Assembly: GCF_965205175.1 (NCBI RefSeq)
Contig: NZ_OZ242038.1
Location: 1-64,000, forward strand
Direction of reading: 5' to 3'
Origin: Poriferisodalis sp965205175
GTDB taxonomy: Bacteria; Actinomycetota; Acidimicrobiia; Acidimicrobiales; Poriferisodalaceae
DNA: 64,000 nt
In this document: positions 6,802-13,830 of the stretch, one piece after another
How positions within the stretch are numbered: the first letter of the stretch is position 1
Layout: each line of letters opens with the position of its first letter
Notes under the pieces: generated by a model
Told to the model about the DNA's origin: nothing
Seen by the model: the letters and a program-made list of their open reading frames with translations, nothing else
Database searches by the model: none
Program-made: the position numbers and the translations under genes

Positions 6802-7950
6802 TCAGTCAGCGAGGGGGATCACCGCACTGGCCCCAAAGCGCGCGATGACGCTGGCGCCGAGAGCAGGAGCGTGCGGAGTGAGCGCATCCAGCGTGGTCCT
6901 CACGCCGCCGAGGTCGGCCTCAAGCCGTAGCTCGTAGCGATCGCCGCGAAAGCGCCGACGGCTGACCGTGGCCCCGAACTGAGCCGCGGCACCCTCGCGG
7001 ATGCTGCTGACGCCGCCGTCATCGACGCGCGCCGCGGTCTCCACCTCGATGCGGTCCGAGCGCAGCACGAATCGCTGCTCGTGCCTCGCAGCCGTGGCGG
7101 GCATCGACGGCGCGTCGACCTGGGACACAGCTAGGTCGAACGCAGCCCGGTCGAACACGGCCAGGTCGAACACAGTCTTGTCAAACACAGCCTTGTCAAA
7201 CACAGCCCGGTCGAGCACATTGGTGTGCCCGAGAAACCTTGCCACCTGCGCCGTGCGCGGATCGGTCCATACCTGCTCGGGCGTGCCGATGCGCAGCAGC
7301 CGCCCCGACGCCATCACCGCGATGCGGTCAGCCAGGGCAAACGCCTCGTGGTGGTCGTGGGTCACATGCACCGCTGTCACGCCGACTTGGTCCAGCACCG
7401 GACGCAGCTCGTTGATGAGCCGTTCTCGAAGCAGTCGGTCCAGCGAACCGAACGGCTCGTCGAGCAGCAGCACCCTCGGCTCGGGGGCGAGTGCCCGAGC
7501 CAGCGAGACCCGCTGCGCCTCGCCACCCGACAGCGTGGCCACGTCGCGCCCCTCGAAGCCTGCCAACCCGACCAGTTCGAGCATCTCGGCGACTCGCCGC
7601 TGCCGTTGCGCCGTCGGCACCTTGGCCATGCGGAGCCCGAAGGCCACGTTGCCCGCGACGTCGTAGTGCGGGAACAGCACCTCGTCCTGGAACATCAAGC
7701 CGATGCCGCGCTGATCGGGTCGCTGACCGGTCAGGTCGCGGCCGTCCAGCTCGACTCGGCCGGCGTCCAGGGGCTGCAGCCCCGAGGCAGCTCGCAGCAG
7801 TGTGGTCTTGCCGCAGCCCGACGGTCCGAGCAGCACCAACATCTCGCCGTCGCCGACTTCGAGATCCACTCCGTCCAAGGCTGCGGTGCCGTCGAAGGCG
7901 ACATGCGCATCGCGTATCCGCAGCGTGCCGCCGCCTGCGCCGTTGGCCAT
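6802..7950 (-). CDS. ABC transporter ATP-binding protein (FbpC/PotA-like) with a pentapeptide-repeat linker
   Basis: A 382-residue ATPase subunit of a CUT1/ferric-iron/polyamine-type importer. Walker A GPSGCGKTT is at 42-50, the LSGGEAQRVS signature begins at 139, Walker B LLLDEP is near 160 and the switch His is in VTHDHHEA near 197. The C-terminal regulatory domain is TOBE-like and weakly conserved. Between them, residues about 245-275 are five to six pentapeptides (AVFDK, TVFDL, AAFDL types) encoded by an exact 15-bp DNA array, located where other members have a plain linker. No permease or binding protein lies next to it, so its substrate is unknown and its partners must be elsewhere. It ends 5 bp from the rarA repeat array. 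Confidence 0.85.
   Translation of the reverse strand: MANGAGGGTLRIRDAHVAFDGTAALDGVDLEVGDGEMLVLLGPSGCGKTTLLRAASGLQPLDAGRVELDGRDLTGQRPDQRGIGLMFQDEVLFPHYDVAGNVAFGLRMAKVPTAQRQRRVAEMLELVGLAGFEGRDVATLSGGEAQRVSLARALAPEPRVLLLDEPFGSLDRLLRERLINELRPVLDQVGVTAVHVTHDHHEAFALADRIAVMASGRLLRIGTPEQVWTDPRTAQVARFLGHTNVLDRAVFDKAVFDKTVFDLAVFDRAAFDLAVSQVDAPSMPATAARHEQRFVLRSDRIEVETAARVDDGGVSSIREGAAAQFGATVSRRRFRGDRYELRLEADLGGVRTTLDALTPHAPALGASVIARFGASAVIPLAD
7126..7215. repeat. six-unit in-frame 15-bp tandem array inside the ABC ATPase gene
   Basis: Six units of exactly 15 bp, such as CACAGCCTTGTCAAA (7186-7200) and CACAGTCTTGTCAAA (7171-7185), keep the reading frame and encode xxVFD pentapeptides on the minus strand. 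Rotated units are 13/15 identical to a unit in the birA-carboxylase spacer at 60307-60321. Confidence 0.95.
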
Positions 7951-8280
7951 GGTCCAACGCTACGCACCGCGCCCAGGCCGACCCGCTCCTGGCCGGCGGA
8001 CCGTCGGCAAGCGGGCAGTGTCGTCCGCCGCGCAGCGAACGTGCGCATCAACCTGCATCAACCACCTGCATCAACGGGGGCGGACCCTAGGCGAGCGGTG
8101 CGGGTGCCAACGCGGCGGCTCAGGCCGACACGGCAAACCGCAGACGCACGCACTCGCGCCAAGCTGTTGTGCCAGGCGCTCGCTAAGATGAGCGTTCGGA
8201 ACTCCGCAGGGTGCGCGGATGCCTGCCCAAGTTTGCCAGGGTCATTTTGGCCAAGGTCCACTTTTGCCGTAGTCCACTTA
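7951..8280. other. 330-bp spacer between the ABC ATPase gene and tmRNA
   Basis: It holds three copies of GCATCAAC at 8045, 8055 and 8068 and otherwise no recognisable gene. It must contain the tmRNA promoter; TAAGAT at 8184-8189 looks like a -10 element but lies too far from the RNA start and has no matching -35, so I do not assign one. Confidence 0.5.
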
Positions 8281-8643
8281 GGGGGTGATCGGTTTCGACT
8301 TTGACGGTTGACGTGAGAGAAGCGAGCCGTGGTCTCCGGATCCACGAAAAAGAGCCGGAAACAAACACAAACGCCAACGTCGAACAAGACGACATGGTGC
8401 TCGCCGCCTGATCCCAGGCGGCGAGTTGGCCCGAGAGCCCCAGTCCTGCGGGTTCCGGCGCCCTCATCTGCAGGACTTGCCCATCGCCCGTGCCGACGGG
8501 GCGCTGAGGACTCGCACAGCCGGCTACGGTGATTGCCTGGGTGTCGCTGCCCTGCGTCGCCCGACAAGCTGATAGCGACTGCGCTCGGAGAAGACTCACC
8601 GAAACGTTGAAGGACGCGGGTTCGATTCCCGCCACCTCCACCA
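8281..8643 (+). ncRNA. ssrA: tmRNA (ssrA)
   Basis: Transfer-messenger RNA, which rescues stalled ribosomes with SmpB. The 5' end GGGGGUGAUCGGUUUCGAC matches the conserved tmRNA start. Bases 8281-8287 pair with 8633-8639 (one G-U pair) to form a 7-bp acceptor stem. This is followed by the discriminator A and a genomically encoded CCA (8641-8643). The T-arm GCGGG-TTCGATT-CCCGC is perfect. A tag reading frame ends at the TGA 8409-8411 and is embedded in a strong hairpin, in which CTCGCCGCCTG pairs with CAGGCGGCGAG across a 4-nt loop. The length, 363 nt, is normal. smpB is not in the window. Confidence 0.96.
8361..8411 (+). other. tmRNA proteolysis-tag reading frame
   Basis: The frame ending GCC GCC TGA reads T-N-T-N-A-N-V-E-Q-D-D-M-V-L-A-A if translation resumes at ACA 8361. 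The exact resume codon cannot be fixed from sequence alone and could be a codon earlier or later. The C-terminal LAA is the usual ClpXP degradation signal. Confidence 0.75.
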
Positions 8644-8772
8644 CCTCAGATGCGCGCTCTTGACACCGCCTCCGTGGCTCTGCAGGGGCGGCTCTGGCTG
8701 ACCACAGCACTCACGCGGCATTCACGCTTCGGCTGACGGGCCGACCGTGCTTGGGCTGTCGGGCCCGGGCTT

Positions 8773-9672
8773 TCATGCGCGGGCTTGGGCTGCGTAGGCC
8801 TTGTTGTAGCGCTCGCGACAGATGTAGAACTCGTGCGGGCTCTGGAAGGCCTCGTGCGCGATGAGCAGGTCCAGATTGCGTCGCACGAGGCGATCGGGCG
8901 CCAGGCGGGTGGCGAGCACCTGGATTGCCCCGTAGCCCACCGGGCCGGTTCCCTCGGCGGTGTTGCGGCCGTGCGTCACGCCGAGCAGGTACTCGATCTC
9001 GTCGAGCACGGCATCGAACAGCGTATCTTCGCTGGTTCTGGGAATGAACTCGTCGGTCATCGAACGCAGCGTCATCCACAGTCGAAGCGAGGCCTGTATG
9101 GGGGCTTCGGCCGGCTTCTTGAGTCGATCGCAGTTGACCAAGTAGGTGACTCGCCCGAGTTGGCCGTCCTCTTCGGCTCTCACGGTTCCGATGATCCTCG
9201 CGAGGGGGTCCAGCCGATCTGCAGCGGCGGCACCGAAGGCGATGGCGTAGATCGCCAACAGCGTGACGTGGTGCTGCAGATTGATGGCAGGGCCCCCCGG
9301 GGGGCTCGCGAACGGAATGCGATTGGCCAACAGGCGGACCGCATGTGCCAAGGCCTTGTCGTGGTCGGCGCAGTTGGCGAAGTACGAGCCCACTACCAGC
9401 AGCCCGTTCAGGTCGGCGGACACCTGCTCATAGGCCCGCAGGCACTCGTCGTAGCCCTCGCAGTCGGTGTTGTCGAGGGCCTCGACGGTGCTCAGCGTTA
9501 CATCGCTGAGGAAGTCGTGGACTTCGATGCGTCCCGCTGGGTCGGCCAAGATTTCCTTGAACTCGGCCACGGTGGCCGTCTCGGGCTGTGCATTCACGCG
9601 GCCCACAGTAGCGCTCGCTGCGCTGGTGATGAGTCTCTGCGTCACGAGCACCGGGCAGATGTGCGGCCTCAT
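8773..9672 (-). CDS. hypothetical protein, unknown family
   Basis: I do not recognise this protein of up to 299 residues. Residues 1-25 are poorly protein-like, and a GTG at 9597 (protein starting VNAQPETATVAEFKEIL) is a credible alternative start, giving 274 aa. The body is mostly helical and soluble, with a hydrophobic stretch VTLLAIYAIAFGAAAADRL near 140 that is probably a buried helix rather than a membrane anchor. It contains scattered cysteines (DNTDCEGYDEC, NCADHD) and a tyrosine-rich C-terminus (HEFYICRERYNKAY). It ends 6 bp from the start-distal end of the next minus-strand gene, so the two may be cotranscribed. The stop lies between two copies of the 10-mer GCTTGGGCTG. Confidence 0.65.
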   Translation of the reverse strand: MRPHICPVLVTQRLITSAASATVGRVNAQPETATVAEFKEILADPAGRIEVHDFLSDVTLSTVEALDNTDCEGYDECLRAYEQVSADLNGLLVVGSYFANCADHDKALAHAVRLLANRIPFASPPGGPAINLQHHVTLLAIYAIAFGAAAADRLDPLARIIGTVRAEEDGQLGRVTYLVNCDRLKKPAEAPIQASLRLWMTLRSMTDEFIPRTSEDTLFDAVLDEIEYLLGVTHGRNTAEGTGPVGYGAIQVLATRLAPDRLVRRNLDLLIAHEAFQSPHEFYICRERYNKAYAAQARA

Positions 9673-9678
9673 GTTGGC

Positions 9679-10476
9679 TCAATCGAAGTCTCGCTGCGCA
9701 CGGGCTAGCGACAGCAGCTCAATGAGCGCCGGGCGAGCAGTCTGCGCATCCGCGAGCGGTGTCGCAAACGGCACGCGGGCCATGCGCGGCCCGGCTGGCG
9801 TGGTGGCGCGCAGCGTGACGCCGTATCGGTCGAGGCCCAGCATCGTTGCCTCGCTGGCATCTGGCAGACCGGCGTGGACCTGCGCATACGCCAGGTTCGC
9901 GTCAGCGTGGTCGCCATTCATGTGCTCGACGATGCCGGCGGCGGCTTCCCACAGTGGGTCGACGCCGGCATCCCGGTAGGCGTCAGCACTCACCCAACTC
10001 ATGTGGCCGAATCCGCCGACATAGCGGCACTGCTCCGTTCGGAGGCGCCAGAACGAGAAGTCAGTGAAGTCCGCGTAGTAGGCGGCGTAGGGGTGCGCTT
10101 CCAGGTAGCGGTCGCGCAGCTCGCCGGGATCGTCGAGCACGCCGAGACGGCCGACCAGCGTGAGGCGGGCCCGGCCCAGCGGGTCGCCTTCGCCTGCGCC
10201 GTCCACGATCAGCATGCTGGCGCGGTCGTCGCCCCGGGCGTTCACCGTGTGCTCAGCCATCTCCGAGATCAGCACGACGGGGTCGCCGGCGTCGTCGTAC
10301 GCGTACGACACGACGCTGCCGTAGGGATAGCCCGCAGCCGTGAGCGTGGAGAGCGTGGCGATCCTGGTGGCCGCCACCAGTGTGCGCGAGAGCTCGGCAT
10401 CGGTCGGAAACGAAGAAGGGTCGCCGGCGATCGGCGGCCCTGCCTGGCCGCCGCCGTGGGATGTGGGACGGCTCAT
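9679..10476 (-). CDS. pyridoxamine-phosphate-oxidase-fold protein with DUF2470 (HugZ-like)
   Basis: A 265-residue protein. Residues 25-150 form a split-barrel flavin-binding-type domain (RIATLSTLTAAGYPYGSVVS, then LISEMAEHTVNARGD and ASMLIVDG). The C-terminal DUF2470 domain carries the hallmark IVEHMNGDHADANLAYAQVH. This architecture is that of HugZ-type haem-degrading or haem-utilisation proteins and of related chloroplast/cyanobacterial regulators, so haem or flavin binding is likely but unproven here. The start at ATG 10476 is preceded by an AGGAG about 12 nt upstream. The longer upstream frame is antisense to trpC and is rejected. It is divergent from trpC. Confidence 0.85.
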   Translation of the reverse strand: MSRPTSHGGGQAGPPIAGDPSSFPTDAELSRTLVAATRIATLSTLTAAGYPYGSVVSYAYDDAGDPVVLISEMAEHTVNARGDDRASMLIVDGAGEGDPLGRARLTLVGRLGVLDDPGELRDRYLEAHPYAAYYADFTDFSFWRLRTEQCRYVGGFGHMSWVSADAYRDAGVDPLWEAAAGIVEHMNGDHADANLAYAQVHAGLPDASEATMLGLDRYGVTLRATTPAGPRMARVPFATPLADAQTARPALIELLSLARAQRDFD

Positions 10477-10627
10477 CGTGCGCAATGCTCCTGTGTCGCT
10501 CGTTTGCAGCCAATGATGCCGCGCTGCGCCAGCGGGCCCCACCAACGGCCAGTGGCGTGGAGTCATCGGCGTAGAGTCGCCAGCCAGTTCAGCCGAATCC
10601 AACCGCACGGGGAGTGAACACCGGTCG

Positions 10628-11467
10628 ATGACTGCCGACTCTGCCGACGACACTGCCGCTGATGAAGCCGTGGCCGGCGATGCTGTGGGTGCTGTGCCGC
10701 GTGGACACCGATTCGCCGCGGCACTGCGAGGCGGCGGGCGCCCGGGCGACGGCAGGCGGGCGAGGGGCGGTGACTTGGCGGTCATCGCCGAGCTCAAGCG
10801 GCGCTCGCCGTCACGCGGAGCGCTGAACGCAGACGCAGACGCCGCCAGCGTCGCAGTGCAGTACCAGGCGGGCGGGGCCGCTTGTTTGTCGGTGCTGACC
10901 GAGGCCGAGCGCTTCGGCGGCAGCCCCGACGACCTGCGGGCCGCCAAGGCTGCGACCGGCCTGCCGGTGCTGCGCAAGGACTTTCTGCGCACCCTCCACG
11001 ACGTGCGCGACAGCCACGCCATGGGCGCCGATGCGATGCTCGTGATACTCGCCGACATCGACCACTCACTTCTGCCGCCGATGCAGGAGCTAGCGCTGTC
11101 GCTCGGCGTGGACGTGCTCACCGAAGTACGCGACGAAGCCGAACTCGCCGCAGCAGTCGAGCTGGGCGCCTATCTGATTGCGATCAACCAGCGCGACAAC
11201 CCCGAGTCCGCCAAGTTCACCGTGGACTACGACAAGGCCGTACGCGTCAGCAAGTGCTTCGCACAGATCGACGACCGCGTGCTGCTCGTCGCGGCATCGG
11301 GGATCGGCGTTCCCGGCGGCACCCCGATGCGAGCCGTCGCGGAGGCCGGCTATGACGCAGCGCTGATCGGCGAGGCGCTGGTCACCGCCGACGATCCGGC
11401 AGACCTGCTGCGAACGCTGCGCGCAGACGCCAGCGCGGCGGCGCGCAACGGCGGCGCCCGCCGCTAG
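10628..11467 (+). CDS. trpC: indole-3-glycerol-phosphate synthase homologue
   Basis: A 279-residue TIM-barrel protein of the TrpC family, which closes the indole ring in tryptophan synthesis. Visible active-site residues are Glu55 and Lys57 (IAELKRRSPSRG), Lys117 (LRKDF), Glu166 (LTEV), and Asn187/Arg189 (INQRD). The usual glutamate of the ESGI motif is replaced: the sequence reads VAASGIG with Ala223 there. The N-terminal 45 residues are Ala/Asp/Gly-rich and lack the normal leading helix. No other trp gene is nearby. The protein may be a true but divergent TrpC or a paralogue with another role. The ATG at 10628 follows GGGGAGTGAACACC at a workable distance. Confidence 0.82.
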   Translation: MTADSADDTAADEAVAGDAVGAVPRGHRFAAALRGGGRPGDGRRARGGDLAVIAELKRRSPSRGALNADADAASVAVQYQAGGAACLSVLTEAERFGGSPDDLRAAKAATGLPVLRKDFLRTLHDVRDSHAMGADAMLVILADIDHSLLPPMQELALSLGVDVLTEVRDEAELAAAVELGAYLIAINQRDNPESAKFTVDYDKAVRVSKCFAQIDDRVLLVAASGIGVPGGTPMRAVAEAGYDAALIGEALVTADDPADLLRTLRADASAAARNGGARR

Positions 11468-11520
11468 ACAGGGCGGCTTGACCGGGCGGCCAGATCGGGC
11501 GGCCAGACCAATATCGGCCA
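11468..11520. repeat. 13-bp repeats immediately after the trpC stop
   Basis: ACCGGGCGGCCAG (11481-11493) and ATCGGGCGGCCAG (11494-11506) are adjacent, with partial copies on both sides. They begin at the trpC stop codon and run toward the next gene. Confidence 0.7.
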
Positions 11521-11564
11521 GACTGTTGCAGAGTCTGCTGCGACACATCGGGCGGGGGGACACC

Positions 11565-12065
11565 GTGGGACTGCATCACGTGGCATTCGCAACGAAGGAC
11601 CTCGAAGCCACGCACCGCTTCTACGAGGAGTTGATGGGCTTCCCGCTGATCCACGCCGAGCAGACGTCGCGTCCGGCTGCGGACGGCGCACCTGCCGGCC
11701 ATCTCAAGCATGTGTTCTACGACATCGGCGACGGCGAGTGCATCGCGTTCTTCTTCGTGCGCAACATGGGCGAGCAAGCCGACTACAGCACCGACGTCAG
11801 CAGCTCAGTCGGACTGCCAGTCTGGGTGAACCATGTAGCGGTCCGAGCCACGCCACAGCAACAGGCCGACGTTCGCGAGCGAATGGCTGCAACGGGCACC
11901 AAGCCGCTGATGGAACTCGACCACGGCTGGTGCAGCTCCCACTACTACTTGGACCCCAACGGCATCATGGTGGAGCTGTGCGTTGACACAACCGGCATCC
12001 AGCCCGACCCTGCCGGCGCGTTGGAGGTGATGCGCGCCGCGGTGCCGGCACAAGCCCCCGCTTGA
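11565..12065 (+). CDS. VOC-family protein (glyoxalase/dioxygenase-like)
   Basis: A 166-residue protein starting MGLHHVAFATKDLEATHRFYEELMG, a textbook first VOC module. Then come GHLKHVFYDIGDGECIAFFF, LPVWVNHVAVRA and a second module ending CSSHYYLDPNGIMVELCVD. Candidate metal ligands are the early HHVAF histidine, the NHVAV histidine and the glutamate of MVELC. The start is GTG 11565, chosen because a GGGGGGA purine run lies 5-10 nt upstream and the VOC motif begins at once; the open frame upstream is repeat sequence. It ends 21 bp before an alpha/beta hydrolase gene and is probably cotranscribed with it. That pairing hints at a small degradative or detoxifying step, but no substrate can be named. 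Confidence 0.85.
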   Translation: MGLHHVAFATKDLEATHRFYEELMGFPLIHAEQTSRPAADGAPAGHLKHVFYDIGDGECIAFFFVRNMGEQADYSTDVSSSVGLPVWVNHVAVRATPQQQADVRERMAATGTKPLMELDHGWCSSHYYLDPNGIMVELCVDTTGIQPDPAGALEVMRAAVPAQAPA

Positions 12066-12086
12066 ACCGACCCGCCGAGCTGTGCC

Positions 12087-13211
12087 ATGAGGATCACCCG
12101 AGAGTTCGTGGCGCTGACGAGTGCCGGGACCTCACGAGCCGGCGTGGGCAGCCATCCTTGTCAAGGCGTCTACTGGCGGCCCGCCGGCAGCGAACCGCGC
12201 ACAGCGCTGATCGCAACCCACTACAACATCGACTTCTCCGAGCATTACTTGGCCTCGTACTTCGCCGAACGGGACTTGGGATTTCTCGGCTGGAACACCC
12301 GCTTCCGTGGCGCCGAGCCGTACTTCCTGGCTGACCTGGCGCTCGTCGACATCGACGCCGGGGTGCGATGGCTGCGCAGCCGAGGTGTGGACTGCGTGGT
12401 GCTGCTCGGCAACAGCGGCGGCGGCTCGCTCATGGCCACGTACCAGTCGCAGGTCACTTCGCCCGGCCTGACGCCGGAGTACAGCCGGAGCAGTCTCAGC
12501 CCGGCGGTCGAGCAGCTGGCCGGGGGCGACTTGTACGTGTCGATCGTGGCCCACACCGGCCGCGCGGAAGTGCTGACGAACTGGATGGACCCGTCGGTCA
12601 CCGACGAGAGCGATCCGCTCAGCGTGGACCAGGCACTGGACCCGTTCGCGCCGGACCGCCAACCGCCGTTCGACGACGCGTTCATCGCGGTGTACCGGGA
12701 CGCCCAGCGTGCGCGCAACGAGCGCATCACCGACTGGTGCTGCGACGAGCTGGACCGGCTGGCGGCGGCGGGACACCGCGAGCGGCTGTTCGTCGTGCCT
12801 CGGCTGTGGGCCGACCTTCGCATGCTCGACGATGCCATCGATCCCAGCCGGCGCACTGTCCCCGGCTGCTACCTAGGCGATCCGCGCCGTGCCAACTATG
12901 GGATCTTCGGGGTCGGCACCGTCAGCTCACTGCGTACCTGGCTGTCCATGTGGAGCCTGCGCTCGTCGCAGTGCAGCACCGATCAGGCGCGCAACATCAC
13001 GCTGCCGGCGATCGTGGTGGACGCCGATGCCGACACGGGCATATTTCCCTCGGACACTGCCAAGATCGTGGAGGCGCTCCGCAGCCGGCCCGGCGGCGGT
13101 GGCGTCGAGACGCACACGCTGGCTGGCGACCACTACTTGGCTGAGCCTGCGCGAACGCGGGCCGAGGCTGCCGATCTCATCACCGAGTGGGTGCGCTCGC
13201 ACGCCTCATGA
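12087..13211 (+). CDS. alpha/beta hydrolase
   Basis: A 374-residue cytoplasmic alpha/beta-hydrolase-fold enzyme. A strand-nucleophile elbow reads VVLLGNSGGGSLMATYQ, the serine of GNSGG being the predicted nucleophile. The oxyanion-region strand is TALIATHYNIDFSEH. The late GDHY histidine (HTLAGDHYLAEPA) near residue 350 completes the triad, and the DADADTGIFPSDTAK segment near 310 supplies the likely aspartate. It has no signal peptide. It follows the VOC gene by 21 bp in the same direction. Substrate class cannot be assigned. Confidence 0.85.
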   Translation: MRITREFVALTSAGTSRAGVGSHPCQGVYWRPAGSEPRTALIATHYNIDFSEHYLASYFAERDLGFLGWNTRFRGAEPYFLADLALVDIDAGVRWLRSRGVDCVVLLGNSGGGSLMATYQSQVTSPGLTPEYSRSSLSPAVEQLAGGDLYVSIVAHTGRAEVLTNWMDPSVTDESDPLSVDQALDPFAPDRQPPFDDAFIAVYRDAQRARNERITDWCCDELDRLAAAGHRERLFVVPRLWADLRMLDDAIDPSRRTVPGCYLGDPRRANYGIFGVGTVSSLRTWLSMWSLRSSQCSTDQARNITLPAIVVDADADTGIFPSDTAKIVEALRSRPGGGGVETHTLAGDHYLAEPARTRAEAADLITEWVRSHAS

Positions 13212-13330
13212 GCGGCGCTGCCGGAGCGCAGCACCCGCGCTTCGTGCATACGCCATGGGGACGCTAGGGGTGCGTCAGCGATGCAGCGTGCATAGGTCGT
13301 GCATACACCGCGCATCGGCAGGCGCTCGGC

Positions 13331-13400
13331 GTCAGTCCGTGTCAGTCCGTGTCAGTCGATGTCAGTGGTCGGTATCAGTCGGCGTCAGTCGGTGTCAGTC
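13331..13400. repeat. 10-bp tandem array ending at the stop of the zincin gene
   Basis: Seven copies of GTCAGTCCGT-like units start at 13331, 13341, 13351, 13361, 13374, 13384 and 13394; the first two are identical. The stop codon of the minus-strand zincin gene (13395-13397) is part of the last unit. The rest of the spacer 13212-13330 holds two CGTGCATA motifs and nothing recognisable. Confidence 0.9.
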
Positions 13401-13778
13401 CCAGCCGAGTTCATGCAATCGGTCGTCGTCGATGCCGAAGTGGTGAGCAATCTCGTGTACCACGGTCACGAGCACCTCCTCGATGACTTCCTCGGACGTC
13501 TCGCACATCTCCAGAATCGGCAGCCGGTAGATCACGATGCGGTCCGGCATCACGAGACCGCCGTAGTCGTGACGCTCAGTCAGCGGAATGCCCTCGTAGA
13601 CGCCGAGCAGGTCTGGATCATCCCCGCTGTCCTCCACGAAGATCGCAATGTTGTCCATCAGCGATCGCAGAGCATCGGGAATGTCCTCAAGCGCCTGTTC
13701 CACCAGTTCGGAGAATGCGGCCTCGCTCATCTCGAGCACGATCTCATCCTGCCCGGTGCCGGAGTCCTGCGTCGGCAT
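13395..13778 (-). CDS. zincin-like metallopeptidase family protein
   Basis: A 127-residue member of the small bacterial zincin family (PF06262-like, the family of M. tuberculosis Rv3259). The zinc motif HEIAHHFG is at the C-terminus, preceded by EEVIEEVLVTVV and followed by an acidic DDDRLHELGWD. Upstream, GVYEGIPLTERHDYGG and LVMPDRIVIYRLPILEMC are characteristic. The members are soluble, and their substrates are not established. The start at ATG 13778 (MPTQDSG) is chosen because upstream codons overlap the divergent MFS gene and look non-coding; MSEAAF, 17 codons later, is another possibility. Confidence 0.88.
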   Translation of the reverse strand: MPTQDSGTGQDEIVLEMSEAAFSELVEQALEDIPDALRSLMDNIAIFVEDSGDDPDLLGVYEGIPLTERHDYGGLVMPDRIVIYRLPILEMCETSEEVIEEVLVTVVHEIAHHFGIDDDRLHELGWD

Positions 13779-13830
13779 GGCCGAGTCGGCCGAGCTGACG
13801 AGTCTCGGCGAGTTGCCGTACGTTGCAGGC

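Noticed and set aside
7126..7215. A true pentapeptide-repeat (DNA-mimic) protein
   Set aside because: Only five to six units, inside an ABC ATPase linker; too few for a stable beta-helix and explained by the 15-bp DNA array.
8160..8280. tmRNA promoter at TAAGAT 8184-8189
   Set aside because: No acceptable -35 at 16-18 bp, and the element is about 90 bp from the mature RNA start, so I could not support it.
8600..8643. Stand-alone tRNA gene
   Set aside because: The T-arm and CCA end belong to the tmRNA acceptor domain; the matching 5' half is at 8281 and no anticodon arm exists.
10477..11121. N-terminal extension of the HugZ-like protein
   Set aside because: The extra 215 codons lie antisense to trpC and are Ser/Arg-rich; the conserved protein starts at 10476 with a ribosome site.
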